A program made the translations under genes and the position numbers. Shown here in pieces: positions 46,001 to 53,506 of a stretch of DNA of 64,000 nt (position 1 is the first letter of the stretch; each line of letters begins with the position of its first letter). The stretch comes from Muribaculaceae bacterium (GTDB lineage: Bacteria; Bacteroidota; Bacteroidia; Bacteroidales; Muribaculaceae): assembly GCA_017557625.1 (NCBI GenBank), contig JAFYYG010000042.1, positions 62,001 to 126,000 of the forward strand, given 5' to 3'. The notes below the pieces were generated by a model. The model saw only the letters and a program-made list of their open reading frames with translations, did no database searches and was not told the DNA's origin.

Positions 46001-46447
46001 ATCGCGCTGAGCTACATACTCGAGAATCTTATCCACTCGGCTAATGTGTACATGAAAACGCTCACTAACCGTTATCGTCTGCTGGTGGAGCCAGGTACCT
46101 TTATCATCAGTGTGGAAGACGCCTATCAGGGTTGCACAACTCGCACCGCCAACACCATCTCGGGAGGTGAAAGCTTCCTTGTGTCGTTGGCACTTGCACT
46201 TGCACTAAGCGATATTGCCCGACAGCTGCAAGTGGACCTGCTCTTCATTGACGAGGGATTTGGCACGCTCAGCGGCGAGCCGCTGCAAAAGGCCATTGAA
46301 ACATTGCGCACCCTCCACAACGCCACAGGTCGCCAAGTAGGCATCATCAGCCACGTCGAAGAACTGCGCGAGCGCATCCCAGTGCAAATCAAGGTCGAAC
46401 AAGAAGGCAACTCCTCAAGCAGCACAGTCGAGGTGGTGGAGAATTAG
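43046..46447 (+). CDS. sbcC: Exonuclease subunit SbcC (Rad50-like ATPase)
   Basis: ATPase and tether of SbcCD. The 1133 residues have Walker A GKTGSGKTTILD near 36-47, two long charged coiled-coil arms, the zinc hook GEKCPVCQQE (C547 and C550), and at the end the ABC signature ISGGESFLVSLALALALSD and Walker B LLFIDEGFG. A second CxxC, CQECG at 628-632, lies about 80 residues past the hook in the descending coil, which is not standard. Translationally coupled to sbcD. Converges on the rRNA methyltransferase gene; a 6-bp GC hairpin (46471-46486) lies in the gap. Confidence 0.95.
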   Translation: MRLQKLNIHNIASIEDAEIDFLAQPLASSEVFLITGKTGSGKTTILDAICLALFATTPRLKNTQMKGDVPNEKDLKLNNAEQLMRRNTGEAWVKLTFTGNNGNLYEAMWSVARAHKKTNGNIQDSQWTLKNLDAGNVISNKKEILKTIPIIIGLDFEQFCRTTMLAQGEFTKFLNSKDEDKSAILGKITGTEIYTKIGAKIFAITSAKKQEWEKANQRIADVKVLDSEEIEQMNNQQSQLEKDYKSKKSQQDVIKSKLQWLSNDERLKLEINRAQETLNAAKQKEQDEEFKKQEALVKDWNATIEARSWLSGKNRAINDIEANKNKLNQLLNDFLRIREGQLWLEQDIATKKNEHQATLRFLDENESRKAVYTNEQTISAHLDAIVKCLENIKKENKAIDDANAKLNGPLKEKLEKAKTDFETKSNQIKESQKLLKMLEQELAKIKLQELRNQKDELAKNISQISNALLMVDSLNKAKDSVEATEKTIATTNKTIEELESKLKQQDDERKNAEQERDKEKAVCDKLRESVDDWAKSVRVKLHVGEKCPVCQQEIVSEPPHEELLDSIFAKAEKDLKEAEALLEAKKNVYNATIARLEAQQNVLKDKKKDLEKAQKLLEKENAKAIGACQECGIHTVDDTTKQRLNDLMTENNNKLEILKKQVMNGEDKEKEHKKQNKLVIKLQQELNDSNNKLNDVNREIANCQAGIESSNKIKVTEQGDLTIHQNEVEKLVVLSDWTNDWRTEPMLFATELKTAARFYQQQVEKEQQQAHAITQATADFNHACDSIATVITAMPSWSDVTATNSRKINNLLKVINDLNTNISSLKAQINQLQNTENEMTSNLEKWIAENPSLNVEALAVLSQYGQQEIGELQKSQKNIHDEVLRQETSLKDCKNRLVKHNEEKPEFAEEENSESLNTMSKATEEAVRLLGEQIGGIKEKLENDAKQKEQLGQLIDDCNTKKAVYEKWQRLNLLLGDSTGKKFRNIALSYILENLIHSANVYMKTLTNRYRLLVEPGTFIISVEDAYQGCTTRTANTISGGESFLVSLALALALSDIARQLQVDLLFIDEGFGTLSGEPLQKAIETLRTLHNATGRQVGIISHVEELRERIPVQIKVEQEGNSSSSTVEVVEN

Positions 46448-46470
46448 GGGAGTGGCTTCAGTTTCTCGAA

Positions 46471-46486
46471 CGCCGCGTGTGCGGCG
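46471..46486. terminator. GC-rich hairpin in the sbcC / methyltransferase convergent gap
   Basis: CGCCGC, loop GTGT, GCGGCG. No T-run follows closely, so it is only a candidate bidirectional terminator or another hairpin repeat. Confidence 0.35.
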
Positions 46487-46524
46487 CAATACAACAACAG
46501 CACCCAAGCTCTTTTTTATTCCTG

Positions 46525-47328
46525 TCACTTTTTTATGCACAGCTGCCAAAAGGCTACTGCCGAGGCGGCGGCAACGTTGAGCGAATCAACACCGTGGCTC
46601 ATGGGGATGCGCACCACATAGTCGGTCTGCTCTATGGTTTCCTGGAGCAGGCCGTCGCCTTCTGTGCCCATTACTATAGCAAGGCGTGGCTCGGCGGCGA
46701 GGACAGGGGCATCGAGTGGGATAGAGTTGTCGGTCAGCGCCATCGCCACGGTCTTGAAACCTAGTGCATTGAGACTTTGGATAGGCTTTTCAAGCCAAGT
46801 CCACGGCACAAGGAACACCGAACCCATCGACACTCGCACGGCACGGCGATTCAACGGATCGCAGCTGGTGGGAGTGAGAAGCACCGCGTCAATGCCAAGC
46901 GCCGCTGCCGAGCGGAATATGGCACCAATGTTGGTGGTATCGGTCACTCCGTCAATAACGACTACACGGTGAGCATCACGGCACACCTGCTCCACGCTGG
47001 GCAGCACTGGCCGCCGCATGGCGCATAGTACGCCGCGTGTGAGAATGTAGCCAGTGAGCTGCGCCAGGAGTTCGCGCTCGCCGGTATAGACAGGAATATC
47101 GCCGCAACGAGCTATGATGTCGGCCGCGTCGCCCTCGATGTGCTTGCGTTCGCACAGCATTGCAAGCGGTTCGTAGCCAGCCCTTAGAGCCACATCAATT
47201 ACCTTGGGACTCTCGGCAATGAAAATCCCCTTGTCAGGCTCTAAACGGTTGCGAAGCTGTGCCTCGGTGAGTGTGCCGAACACCTGCACCCCCTCATGGT
47301 CGAGCGATGTTATTTCAATTATTGCCAT
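46525..47328 (-). CDS. SpoU/TrmH-family RNA 2'-O-methyltransferase
   Basis: A 267-residue SPOUT-class methyltransferase acting on rRNA or tRNA with S-adenosylmethionine. It has an N-terminal substrate-binding domain (about 1-100) and the three trefoil-knot motifs: TNIGAIFRSAAALG (motif 1, catalytic Arg), VMGTEGDGL (motif 2) and IPMSHGVDSLNVAAASAVAF (motif 3). Closest by architecture to RlmB/TrmH-type enzymes; the exact target is not decidable. Its first 14 bp overlap the end of the deiminase gene, so the start region is shared with a truncated dockerin. Confidence 0.9.
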   Translation of the reverse strand: MAIIEITSLDHEGVQVFGTLTEAQLRNRLEPDKGIFIAESPKVIDVALRAGYEPLAMLCERKHIEGDAADIIARCGDIPVYTGERELLAQLTGYILTRGVLCAMRRPVLPSVEQVCRDAHRVVVIDGVTDTTNIGAIFRSAAALGIDAVLLTPTSCDPLNRRAVRVSMGSVFLVPWTWLEKPIQSLNALGFKTVAMALTDNSIPLDAPVLAAEPRLAIVMGTEGDGLLQETIEQTDYVVRIPMSHGVDSLNVAAASAVAFWQLCIKK

Positions 47329-48808
47329 CAGCTACCTTTCCGTCGTTGTTCACATCACCACGCTGGATGGACATATTGACAGTAAAGTGGTGTGGCTCCA
47401 GTTCGCCGAACACTGGTTGCTGATAGCTGTGTCCTGATTCGTCGGCACCGAAGACATAGTAGTCAACCTCTGATGCCTGGTGATAGCCCGTAATGTAGCC
47501 CACATATTCATCGGGTGCGCCGGTAGCACTCATGTGCGCAGTCTGGTAGGGGCCGTTGTCTATGCTGTAGTAAACCAATAGCGAGTCCTCTTTCAGTGGC
47601 TTGCCGCTATAGGCGATAAACTTGCTCGTGATGGCGATGGAATCACCGCACTCCTGCGTGCCGAAAAGCACATTCCTGTGGTCAACATACAGCATGTTGA
47701 AATCCATCACTCCACGCGTGCGACAGTGAAGGGCATCGGTATTCTGCCATGCGGTGCTGTAGCTTGTGTTGGTCACACCCTCCACCTCGTAGCCAGGCAT
47801 GGCATCCCTATACACCTGGAGCGCCTTATTATTGTAAGTGCTGTTGCCTCCTATCGGCACATAGACATGGTTGTTGAGGATAAGGCTGTTGGTATAGGGA
47901 GCAGTGGTGCTGCCGCCAGGTTCTTCTACACGGTACACCTTGTAGGGATAGCCCCAGCAGCAGTTGGTGGTGGCGAAATAGTTGGCCACTGACTCATAGT
48001 ACTCATATCTGCTGTTGGTTTTCGGCAGTTTCGCAATCAAGATTTTATCTGGAGCCAAGAATTTTGCCCAGCAGTCAACATGGGCAATGTATTCTCCCTG
48101 TGGGTCGATGGTGATGTGGTAGTTGTCGATGCCGAGGTAGTCACGCATTTTCTGGCGCCCATCGGCCTCGTTATTGTCGTTCTCTGAAAGGATCAAATCG
48201 TCGCTAACAGCGTGCCCGCGTCCGTCCTCCATCATGTTGCCTCCAGTGTGTGTCAGTTTCATGCCGTAAAGGGGGATATCCCAGAACGTGGCAAAAGCCG
48301 AGGATATAGCATCGTCGTTCTGTCGCGGACGGTTATACACATTGTCTACGATGGCAGGATTCTTGCCAGCAAAGATATACCAGGGACCGTAGTCGCGCAC
48401 CCAATAGGAATCTGAACTCGCATTCACAAAGGTGACTCGATTCAAATTTACTCCCGCATTGCTGAAACTCGACCGTGCCGATGACTGATAGCCCGACGTC
48501 ACGATGCAGTACACCTGACAGTTCTCGGCCAACGATTTAACCAAGCTAACCGGAATGCCCAGCGGATAGCGAATCATCACGCCCTGCATGGGCTCAAATT
48601 CTGCCACGAAGCGGGGTGCTTCGGTTGGTGGAGGTGTTTCCGTGAAGTTGGAGGCCCTCACAGGGGTATGCATCTCTTCTTCGGACAGGTAATGAAGTTT
48701 TCTCCAGTCGGGCGCTTCCTGTGTCTGTGTTTGGGCATTCATGTAACCCATTGTTGACATCATAGAAATAAACACAAGCGAAGCTAAAAATGTATTAGTC
48801 CTTTTCAT
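47315..48808 (-). CDS. Secreted PPAD-like peptidylarginine/agmatine deiminase with truncated dockerin
   Basis: A 497-residue exported guanidino-modifying enzyme (PAD_porph family). After the signal peptide (to about residue 25) the catalytic domain has WVRDYGPW (D139), the pair R160/R162 in YNRPRQND, HVDCW (H243, D245) and the nucleophile Cys362 in ALHCRTRG. These match the Asp-His-Asp-Cys set of P. gingivalis PPAD, and the Arg pair matches its substrate-carboxylate contacts as I recall them, so conversion of C-terminal peptide Arg to citrulline is more likely than agmatine hydrolysis. An Ig-like domain (about 385-475) follows. The end, RGDVNNDGKVADGNN, is a dockerin cut within its first Ca loop, 14 bp inside the next gene. 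A -7 element TACCTTTG lies at 48849-48856. Confidence 0.85.
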   Translation of the reverse strand: MKRTNTFLASLVFISMMSTMGYMNAQTQTQEAPDWRKLHYLSEEEMHTPVRASNFTETPPPTEAPRFVAEFEPMQGVMIRYPLGIPVSLVKSLAENCQVYCIVTSGYQSSARSSFSNAGVNLNRVTFVNASSDSYWVRDYGPWYIFAGKNPAIVDNVYNRPRQNDDAISSAFATFWDIPLYGMKLTHTGGNMMEDGRGHAVSDDLILSENDNNEADGRQKMRDYLGIDNYHITIDPQGEYIAHVDCWAKFLAPDKILIAKLPKTNSRYEYYESVANYFATTNCCWGYPYKVYRVEEPGGSTTAPYTNSLILNNHVYVPIGGNSTYNNKALQVYRDAMPGYEVEGVTNTSYSTAWQNTDALHCRTRGVMDFNMLYVDHRNVLFGTQECGDSIAITSKFIAYSGKPLKEDSLLVYYSIDNGPYQTAHMSATGAPDEYVGYITGYHQASEVDYYVFGADESGHSYQQPVFGELEPHHFTVNMSIQRGDVNNDGKVADGNN

Positions 48809-48848
48809 ATTGGCATGTATGAATGATGTAATTAGACAATTGGCGGCG

Positions 48849-48856
48849 CAAAGGTA
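48849..48856 (-). promoter_or_regulatory. -7 element for the PPAD-like gene
   Basis: TACCTTTG on the minus strand, 40 bp before ATG 48808. The 320-bp gap between this gene and the next (48809-49128) holds this element, the opposite promoter near 49074-49103 and otherwise only AT-rich sequence. Confidence 0.55.
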
Positions 48857-49073
48857 TATCATTTTTCTAAATTGATGATATTTTTACCGCATATTTTTAT
48901 GTTTTTTTTTGCATTTTCGTCACGATTTTCAAACATAAGCAGCTTGGTTGTTGATTGCCAGGCTGCAATTATGAATATTGCTTTGTGCCTATTCAGTATC
49001 CTTTCTGAGTATTATGTTTGCAACCACAAAATTACAAAATCATCACTTAATGGCAAAAAAGCGTCGCATCATT

Positions 49074-49106
49074 TTGGCAATTTCGGAAAAAGGTGTAATT
49101 TTACAC
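49074..49106 (+). promoter_or_regulatory. Promoter whose -7 element lies in a 14-bp palindrome
   Basis: TTG at 49074-49076, 19-bp spacer, TAATTTTA at 49096-49103. The -7 box is centred in the perfect palindrome GTGTAATTTTACAC (49093-49106), so a dimeric regulator could occlude it. The ATG is 23 bp downstream. Confidence 0.5.
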
Positions 49107-49128
49107 GTTCATTTTTTAATGATAAATT

Positions 49129-49311
49129 ATGGCACACACATGCGAGAACTGTAAATTCAGAGCACAGTACGACAAGAATCCTAAATCACTGCTTGGCCGA
49201 TTCTGGCGCTGGCACATCAACTTCTGCCCTGGTTGGAAAGCGTTTTTCTCAAGCCAAAGTGAGGAAAAGAAGGCCGAGCTAAGAGAAAAGTACGATTTCA
49301 CAAAGAATTAA
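49129..49311 (+). CDS. Small CxxC protein, 60 aa
   Basis: A short cytoplasmic protein starting MAHTCENCKFRAQYDKNPKS with a CxxC pair (C5, C8), a third Cys at 33 in the aromatic block RFWRWHINFCPGWKAFF, and a charged helical end (EEKKAELREKYDF). Similar small proteins occur in Bacteroidales as uncharacterised genes, from memory. Metal or iron-sulfur binding is possible but three Cys are too few to assert it. A promoter precedes it and a stem-loop follows at 49318-49341, so it is a single-gene unit. Confidence 0.75.
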   Translation: MAHTCENCKFRAQYDKNPKSLLGRFWRWHINFCPGWKAFFSSQSEEKKAELREKYDFTKN

Positions 49312-49317
49312 GTTATC

Positions 49318-49341
49318 AACTTGTGAAAAAAATCACAAGTT
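49318..49341. terminator. Stem-loop after the small CxxC gene
   Basis: AACTTGTGA and TCACAAGTT pair perfectly (9 bp) around an A6 loop, 6 bp after the stop. There is no T-run, so termination strength is uncertain. Confidence 0.5.
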
Positions 49342-49439
49342 CAATAATGTGGAAAATTTACTAACAAAAATGCGTTGCAACATGTAAGGAATTCTTACAA
49401 ATTGAAAACAGAGTTGAATATTTTAATAACAATAAAAAA

Positions 49440-49928
49440 ATGAAAAAGACAATAATTATTGCTCTATTGGCAATTATCTCTTTGAGCGCAAATGCACAGC
49501 TCAAGAAAGTCTACGACGAGACCATCAACCCGATGGAGCAGATTGACAATGCCGTTACTCAGGCCTCTGAACAGGGCAAGTTTGTGATTTGCCAGGTGGG
49601 TGGCAACTGGTGCCCGTGGTGCCTGAAGTTTGCCGATTTTATCACTACTGACGAGGAGATTGCAAAGGTGGTTGACGACAACTTCGTGTATATCCACGTC
49701 AACTACAACCCACGTAACTCTAACGATGAAACACGCGACAAAGCAATGCTCAAGCGTTTAAACAATCCAGGTAGGTTTGGCTACCCAGTGTTTGTGGTGC
49801 TCGACGCTAAAGGCAATGTGCTTCACATTCAGGACTCCAGCTTCCTTGAGGAAGGCAAGGGCTACAACAAGGAAAAGGTGTTGCGATTCTTCAACAACTG
49901 GACACCTAAAGCCGTTAATGATCAGTGA
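49440..49928 (+). CDS. Periplasmic thioredoxin-fold protein
   Basis: A 162-residue exported thioredoxin-like protein. Signal peptide MKKTIIIALLAIISLSANAQ, then the active-site motif GGNWCPWCLKF (CPWC near residues 60-63) and the cis-Pro loop GYPVFVVLDAKG. The NFVYIHVNYNPRNSND insertion resembles the thioredoxin_7 / DUF255-like group. It probably reduces or isomerises disulfides in the periplasm; no partner is identified. It heads a run of five co-directional genes with overlaps or short gaps. Confidence 0.85.
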   Translation: MKKTIIIALLAIISLSANAQLKKVYDETINPMEQIDNAVTQASEQGKFVICQVGGNWCPWCLKFADFITTDEEIAKVVDDNFVYIHVNYNPRNSNDETRDKAMLKRLNNPGRFGYPVFVVLDAKGNVLHIQDSSFLEEGKGYNKEKVLRFFNNWTPKAVNDQ

Positions 49929-50359
49929 TGATTGACATTGAAGCATATCTGTCGAAGCCTTATTGGATTATCGACATCTTGCCCAAACAGGTGCCGGCAA
50001 ATGCTGACGGGCAATATTTTGCGATTGAGAAATACTTTCTTAACTCGCCTCGTGTAGATGCCATCTATCAGCAATTTGCCGATGTGATTTTGAAGCTCAA
50101 CTGCTACTACGACATGCTGGTGTGCGTTGTCGATGATGAAGAATGGGTTGAGAATCCTGCACCCGAGAATTTGACTCAGATGGTGCTTAATCGCAAGCCG
50201 CTAAATATTGTTTTGAAAAGCGGGCAAGCTATGATAGCCATCACTGGCGATGAGCATTACTTTACTTTGTATAATCCAGACAAAGAAATTCTTGAACTGA
50301 TAACCACGCTCGCATCCGCCGAAGGGCTGCATGTTTGGAAACCTGAAAATATATCATGA
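49928..50359 (+). CDS. Conserved-type hypothetical protein, 143 aa
   Basis: I do not recognise the family. The product starts MIDIEAYLSKPYWIIDILPK, is acidic, cytoplasmic by appearance, and has mixed alpha/beta character: a helix-rich first half (FAIEKYFLNSPRVDAIYQQF), a hydrophobic strand (YDMLVCVVDDEEW) and a strand-turn-strand end (AMIAITGDEHYFTLYNPD). The start is ATG 49928, sharing one base with the thioredoxin stop; GTG 49925 is one codon earlier. Its end overlaps the acetyltransferase gene by 4 bp, so it is embedded in an operon and likely real. Confidence 0.75.
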   Translation: MIDIEAYLSKPYWIIDILPKQVPANADGQYFAIEKYFLNSPRVDAIYQQFADVILKLNCYYDMLVCVVDDEEWVENPAPENLTQMVLNRKPLNIVLKSGQAMIAITGDEHYFTLYNPDKEILELITTLASAEGLHVWKPENIS

Positions 50360-50889
50360 CCGAAAGACCGATTACAGCAACGAATGACGGCAATGATAAG
50401 GTAAGACATCTCTATGAGATAGCTTTTCCCGAAGAGGAGCAGATTCCCTGGGATGACTTGATGCATCTTGTCGATGCCATGCCGCTTGACTTCACTTGCT
50501 ATTATGAAGATGACAAGTTGCTGGGCTTTACTATTGTTTTTCCTCGCAAATCGTTTAATTGGTTCTGGTACTTTGCCGTGCCAGAGGAGTTACGCGGCAA
50601 GGGAGTAGGGCAAAAGATACTTTCACGGTTGATTGAGAAATACAAGGAATGCACTAATATCCTAGACATGGAGAGTCCTGAGCAGGTGTGTGATAATCAA
50701 GCAGTGCGCCGTCGCCGTCATGGCTTCTACTTGCGCAACGGCTTTCGTGACACTGGTGTGGGCCGCTCATTCAAAGGCGTGGACTACACCATCATGATTA
50801 TGGGCGAGGGCAGTTTCACCATGAAAGACTACGATGATATAATCGCCGAGCTTCGTTCCTTTTGGGACAATATGCCTAAGCCTGAATGA
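50356..50889 (+). CDS. GNAT-family N-acetyltransferase
   Basis: A 177-residue acetyl-CoA-dependent acetyltransferase. The GNAT core shows in FTCYYEDDKLLGFTIVF (strands 2-3), then strand 4 WFWYFAVPEELRGKGVGQKILSRLI with the R-G-K-G-V-G acetyl-CoA pyrophosphate loop, and the HGFYLRNGFRDTGVG segment of strand 6. The substrate is unknown. Coupled by ATGA overlap to the preceding gene and followed 24 bp later by the MmcQ gene. Confidence 0.9.
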   Translation: MTERPITATNDGNDKVRHLYEIAFPEEEQIPWDDLMHLVDAMPLDFTCYYEDDKLLGFTIVFPRKSFNWFWYFAVPEELRGKGVGQKILSRLIEKYKECTNILDMESPEQVCDNQAVRRRRHGFYLRNGFRDTGVGRSFKGVDYTIMIMGEGSFTMKDYDDIIAELRSFWDNMPKPE

Positions 50890-50913
50890 TATCATCTTAG
50901 ACAAGATAGTAGT

Positions 50914-51264
50914 ATGAACATTGAGGAGTTTCGTGAATATTGCATCTCGTTACCCGATGTGACCGAGGCTACACCCTTTGAGAATTTTTCGAGAGGCAGA
51001 TACACCATTCTCGTTTTTTATGTGGGTGGACACATGTTCTGCTATTTCAACATCGACGATTTCAGGTTTGTCACCATCAAGTGCGATCCAGAGCAGATGG
51101 CAGAACTGAAAGAGCGTTACCAGGCCGTTGGCGAGCCGTTCAACGGCGACAGTCGTTACTGGATAAGCGTGGAAGTGAACAACGATGTGAGCGATGAAAT
51201 GCTCCGAGAGCTAGTACGAAAGTCTTATGAACTGGTAAAATACCGAAAACTACATAAAACGTAA
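50914..51264 (+). CDS. MmcQ/YjbR-family protein
   Basis: A 116-residue small alpha/beta protein of the MmcQ/YjbR family (CyaY-like fold). Typical features are the N-terminal EEFREYCISLPDVTEATPF, KCDPEQMAELKERY and the DSRYWISVEVNNDVSDEMLREL end. The family has a proposed DNA-binding surface, but no firm function. It sits between GNAT and DUF169 genes, five bases from the latter. Confidence 0.88.
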   Translation: MNIEEFREYCISLPDVTEATPFENFSRGRYTILVFYVGGHMFCYFNIDDFRFVTIKCDPEQMAELKERYQAVGEPFNGDSRYWISVEVNNDVSDEMLRELVRKSYELVKYRKLHKT

Positions 51265-51269
51265 ATATC

Positions 51270-51977
51270 ATGAAAGAGATCAAAGATTTCATCAACAATT
51301 ATCGTGAAACTTTTGGCGAAAAGGCGCAGTTGCCACTGATTTTTGGATACAGCGACACCGCCATTGCTGAGACCAAGAAAACCGGTGGATGCTTCTTCAA
51401 AGTGCTTCAAGAAGCGCGTGACGGTAATGGCGTGAGCTTAAATGCCGATGTGATAGGATGCGGAGGTGGCAAACTCTACACAGGTTTTGCCGACATGCCC
51501 GAGCGAGTGCCCAACTTCGTGTCGCTTAAAGAAAAATACAAATTAACTCCCGAGATGGTGATTGAATACATCAATAGCCTCGAGTTGAAGAGAGCGACAA
51601 AACGGTATCTCAATTTCGAACGCATCGACAAGGTACAATCACTTGAATGGGCCGAAGGTGTTCTTTTCTATGCCACTCCCGATATGCTCTCTGGGCTGTG
51701 TGGCTGGACTTTCTACGACAACAATCACGATGACGCTGTGGTGACAAGGTTCGGTTCTGGTTGCAGCACAGTGGTATCGATGACCATTGCCGAGAATAAT
51801 CGTCAAGGACATAAATGTTTCGTAGGACTACTCGACCCCTCGGTACGTCCCTGGGTTGGAGAGAACGAACTTAGTTTCACTGTACCTATGAGTCGTTTCA
51901 CTGTAATGATGAAAACCATGCGTCAGTGTTTCCTCTTCGATGCTCCAGCATGGCAACGCTTGAGAACAAGAATGTAA
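51270..51977 (+). CDS. DUF169-family protein
   Basis: A 235-residue protein that fits DUF169. Visible blocks are GYSDTAIAETKKTGGCFFKVL, DVIGCGGGKLYTGF with a Cys-Gly-Gly motif, FYATPDMLSGLCGWTFY, and GSGCSTVVSMTIAENN. Members are often near redox or metal genes and the conserved Cys residues suggest a cofactor or metal, but function is unknown. Last gene of the five-gene run, converging on the acyl-CoA synthetase gene 23 bp away. Confidence 0.8.
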   Translation: MKEIKDFINNYRETFGEKAQLPLIFGYSDTAIAETKKTGGCFFKVLQEARDGNGVSLNADVIGCGGGKLYTGFADMPERVPNFVSLKEKYKLTPEMVIEYINSLELKRATKRYLNFERIDKVQSLEWAEGVLFYATPDMLSGLCGWTFYDNNHDDAVVTRFGSGCSTVVSMTIAENNRQGHKCFVGLLDPSVRPWVGENELSFTVPMSRFTVMMKTMRQCFLFDAPAWQRLRTRM

Positions 51978-52000
51978 CAAAAACGGTGAATTGATTTTGC

Positions 52001-53506
52001 TTATTGGCGTCTTATTTTTCCAGTCCCAAGGATATTGATGGTATTGATTGTGATGTCATGTGGCATCTCGGCTCGTGAGAGTCGGGGGCGAAGCCATGTT
52101 TTAAGGTCTTCGGGGGTGAGGACTGAGTCAGTGGTGAGTTCTACTTTGGCGTTAAGGACTGTACCAAATAGCGGATCGGGGCCCGGGTAAACCATTGATG
52201 TAATCACTTCGTGGTGAGTATTTATGATTTTCTCCACATTCTCGGGATACACATTTTCACCTCCACACACTACCATATTGTCGCTCCTGCCACGATAGAA
52301 GTAGTAGCCATCAGCATTGCGATACACCTTATCACCAGTGGCCTGCCATTTGTTTCTCATGTTCATCATTGCCCATCCCGAGCGCACCCACAACGAACCA
52401 ACACCTTGACTGTCTGTATTTTCCAACTTACATTTTACCCCATGAATTGGGCGACCTATTGTCACTTCTTCATTGCGTAACAAGTCGTCGGATGACGCTA
52501 TCATGAAGAATCCCGCCTCGGATGTACCAAAGAGGTTGAAAAGGACTTTTCCGAGGTGCTTGTTGGTTGTATCTACCCATTTCTTGTCGAGCCTGTCTCC
52601 GCCGCAAATGATACACTTCACCGTCTTCATCAACGATGGTGCCTCTTCATTTTGCCACAATCGTGCCAATATTGCAGGTACTACAGGCAACACTTCTATT
52701 TTCTCGTCAGCAACCATGTTCAATGCCTGGTCAGCTTCAAAATGGCTCATGAGGCAGACTTTTTTTCCAATAAGAAATGACATGACAAGGACTGAGAGTC
52801 CAAACCCGTGATACATAGGCAACGACAATAACACACTATCATATTCATCAATACGAAGTTTTTCAAGTAGCGCATAGAATGGCAGCAAAAGTTGGTTTAT
52901 CGACATTTTCCTGGGCACCTCCTTGCTTTTTCCACTTGTGCCACCTGTAAAAACTGATATCTCACCGCCTCGTTTTATGTGCGGTATCTTTAAGTCAAAA
53001 TCATTTCCTCTTGCAACTATCTCATTGTATAAATCCTCGCTCTCTTTGTATTTGCATGGTAAGTCACAGGGTATTAGTTTGTCTCTCAACTCTGAGTCAT
53101 AAATAAGCAAACTGATGTTATAGTCCTTCACCAAATCATCAACCATGCAAGATGCGACGTCGGTATTTATCATTTTAACTTTTACTCCAAGACGTGACAA
53201 TGCTGGTAGCAATAATGCCACCATAAAGTGATTCCTGCACAGTAATGACACACTCATTCCTGCCTTGAGTGCATAATCGCTATATAGCAACTTTGCAAGT
53301 TGAGAGGAATAATCATACATCTCTTTGTAAGTAAAACGTTTCCCCAACGATACCAGAGCGCACTTATCAGGATAATATATAGATGCGAACCTAATCAACG
53401 CCATCAGCGAGATGCCGTCTTTATAGATGCTCCTGAGCAGGTTGTAGATTCCTCTTGGAGTAATGAAATGTAACTTCGCTAACTTCGAGATTATCGTCCT
53501 GTTCAT
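52001..53506 (-). CDS. AMP-forming acyl-CoA synthetase / ligase
   Basis: A 501-residue ANL-superfamily enzyme that adenylates a carboxylate, probably a fatty acid, then transfers it to CoA or another acceptor. The P-loop is GGTSGKSKEVPRK (usual form TSGTTGxPK), the A5 motif LFGTSEAGF, the A8 hinge YYFYRGRSDNMVVCGGENVYPENVE, and the C-terminal catalytic Lys in GTGKIRRQ. ATG 53506 overlaps the SDR stop by 4 bp, implying coupling; GTG 53518 is a weaker alternative. Substrate unknown; pairing with an SDR suggests a lipid or polyketide-like tailoring step. Confidence 0.87.
   Translation of the reverse strand: MNRTIISKLAKLHFITPRGIYNLLRSIYKDGISLMALIRFASIYYPDKCALVSLGKRFTYKEMYDYSSQLAKLLYSDYALKAGMSVSLLCRNHFMVALLLPALSRLGVKVKMINTDVASCMVDDLVKDYNISLLIYDSELRDKLIPCDLPCKYKESEDLYNEIVARGNDFDLKIPHIKRGGEISVFTGGTSGKSKEVPRKMSINQLLLPFYALLEKLRIDEYDSVLLSLPMYHGFGLSVLVMSFLIGKKVCLMSHFEADQALNMVADEKIEVLPVVPAILARLWQNEEAPSLMKTVKCIICGGDRLDKKWVDTTNKHLGKVLFNLFGTSEAGFFMIASSDDLLRNEEVTIGRPIHGVKCKLENTDSQGVGSLWVRSGWAMMNMRNKWQATGDKVYRNADGYYFYRGRSDNMVVCGGENVYPENVEKIINTHHEVITSMVYPGPDPLFGTVLNAKVELTTDSVLTPEDLKTWLRPRLSRAEMPHDITINTINILGTGKIRRQ

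Noticed and set aside
41883..46447. sbcCD considered as part of a defence system
   Set aside because: Complete, canonical repair pair in normal overlap; nothing defence-like adjacent.
48872..49282. 136-codon plus-strand open frame
   Set aside because: Starts at TTG, has no recognisable domain and overlaps the better-supported 60-residue CxxC gene in another frame.
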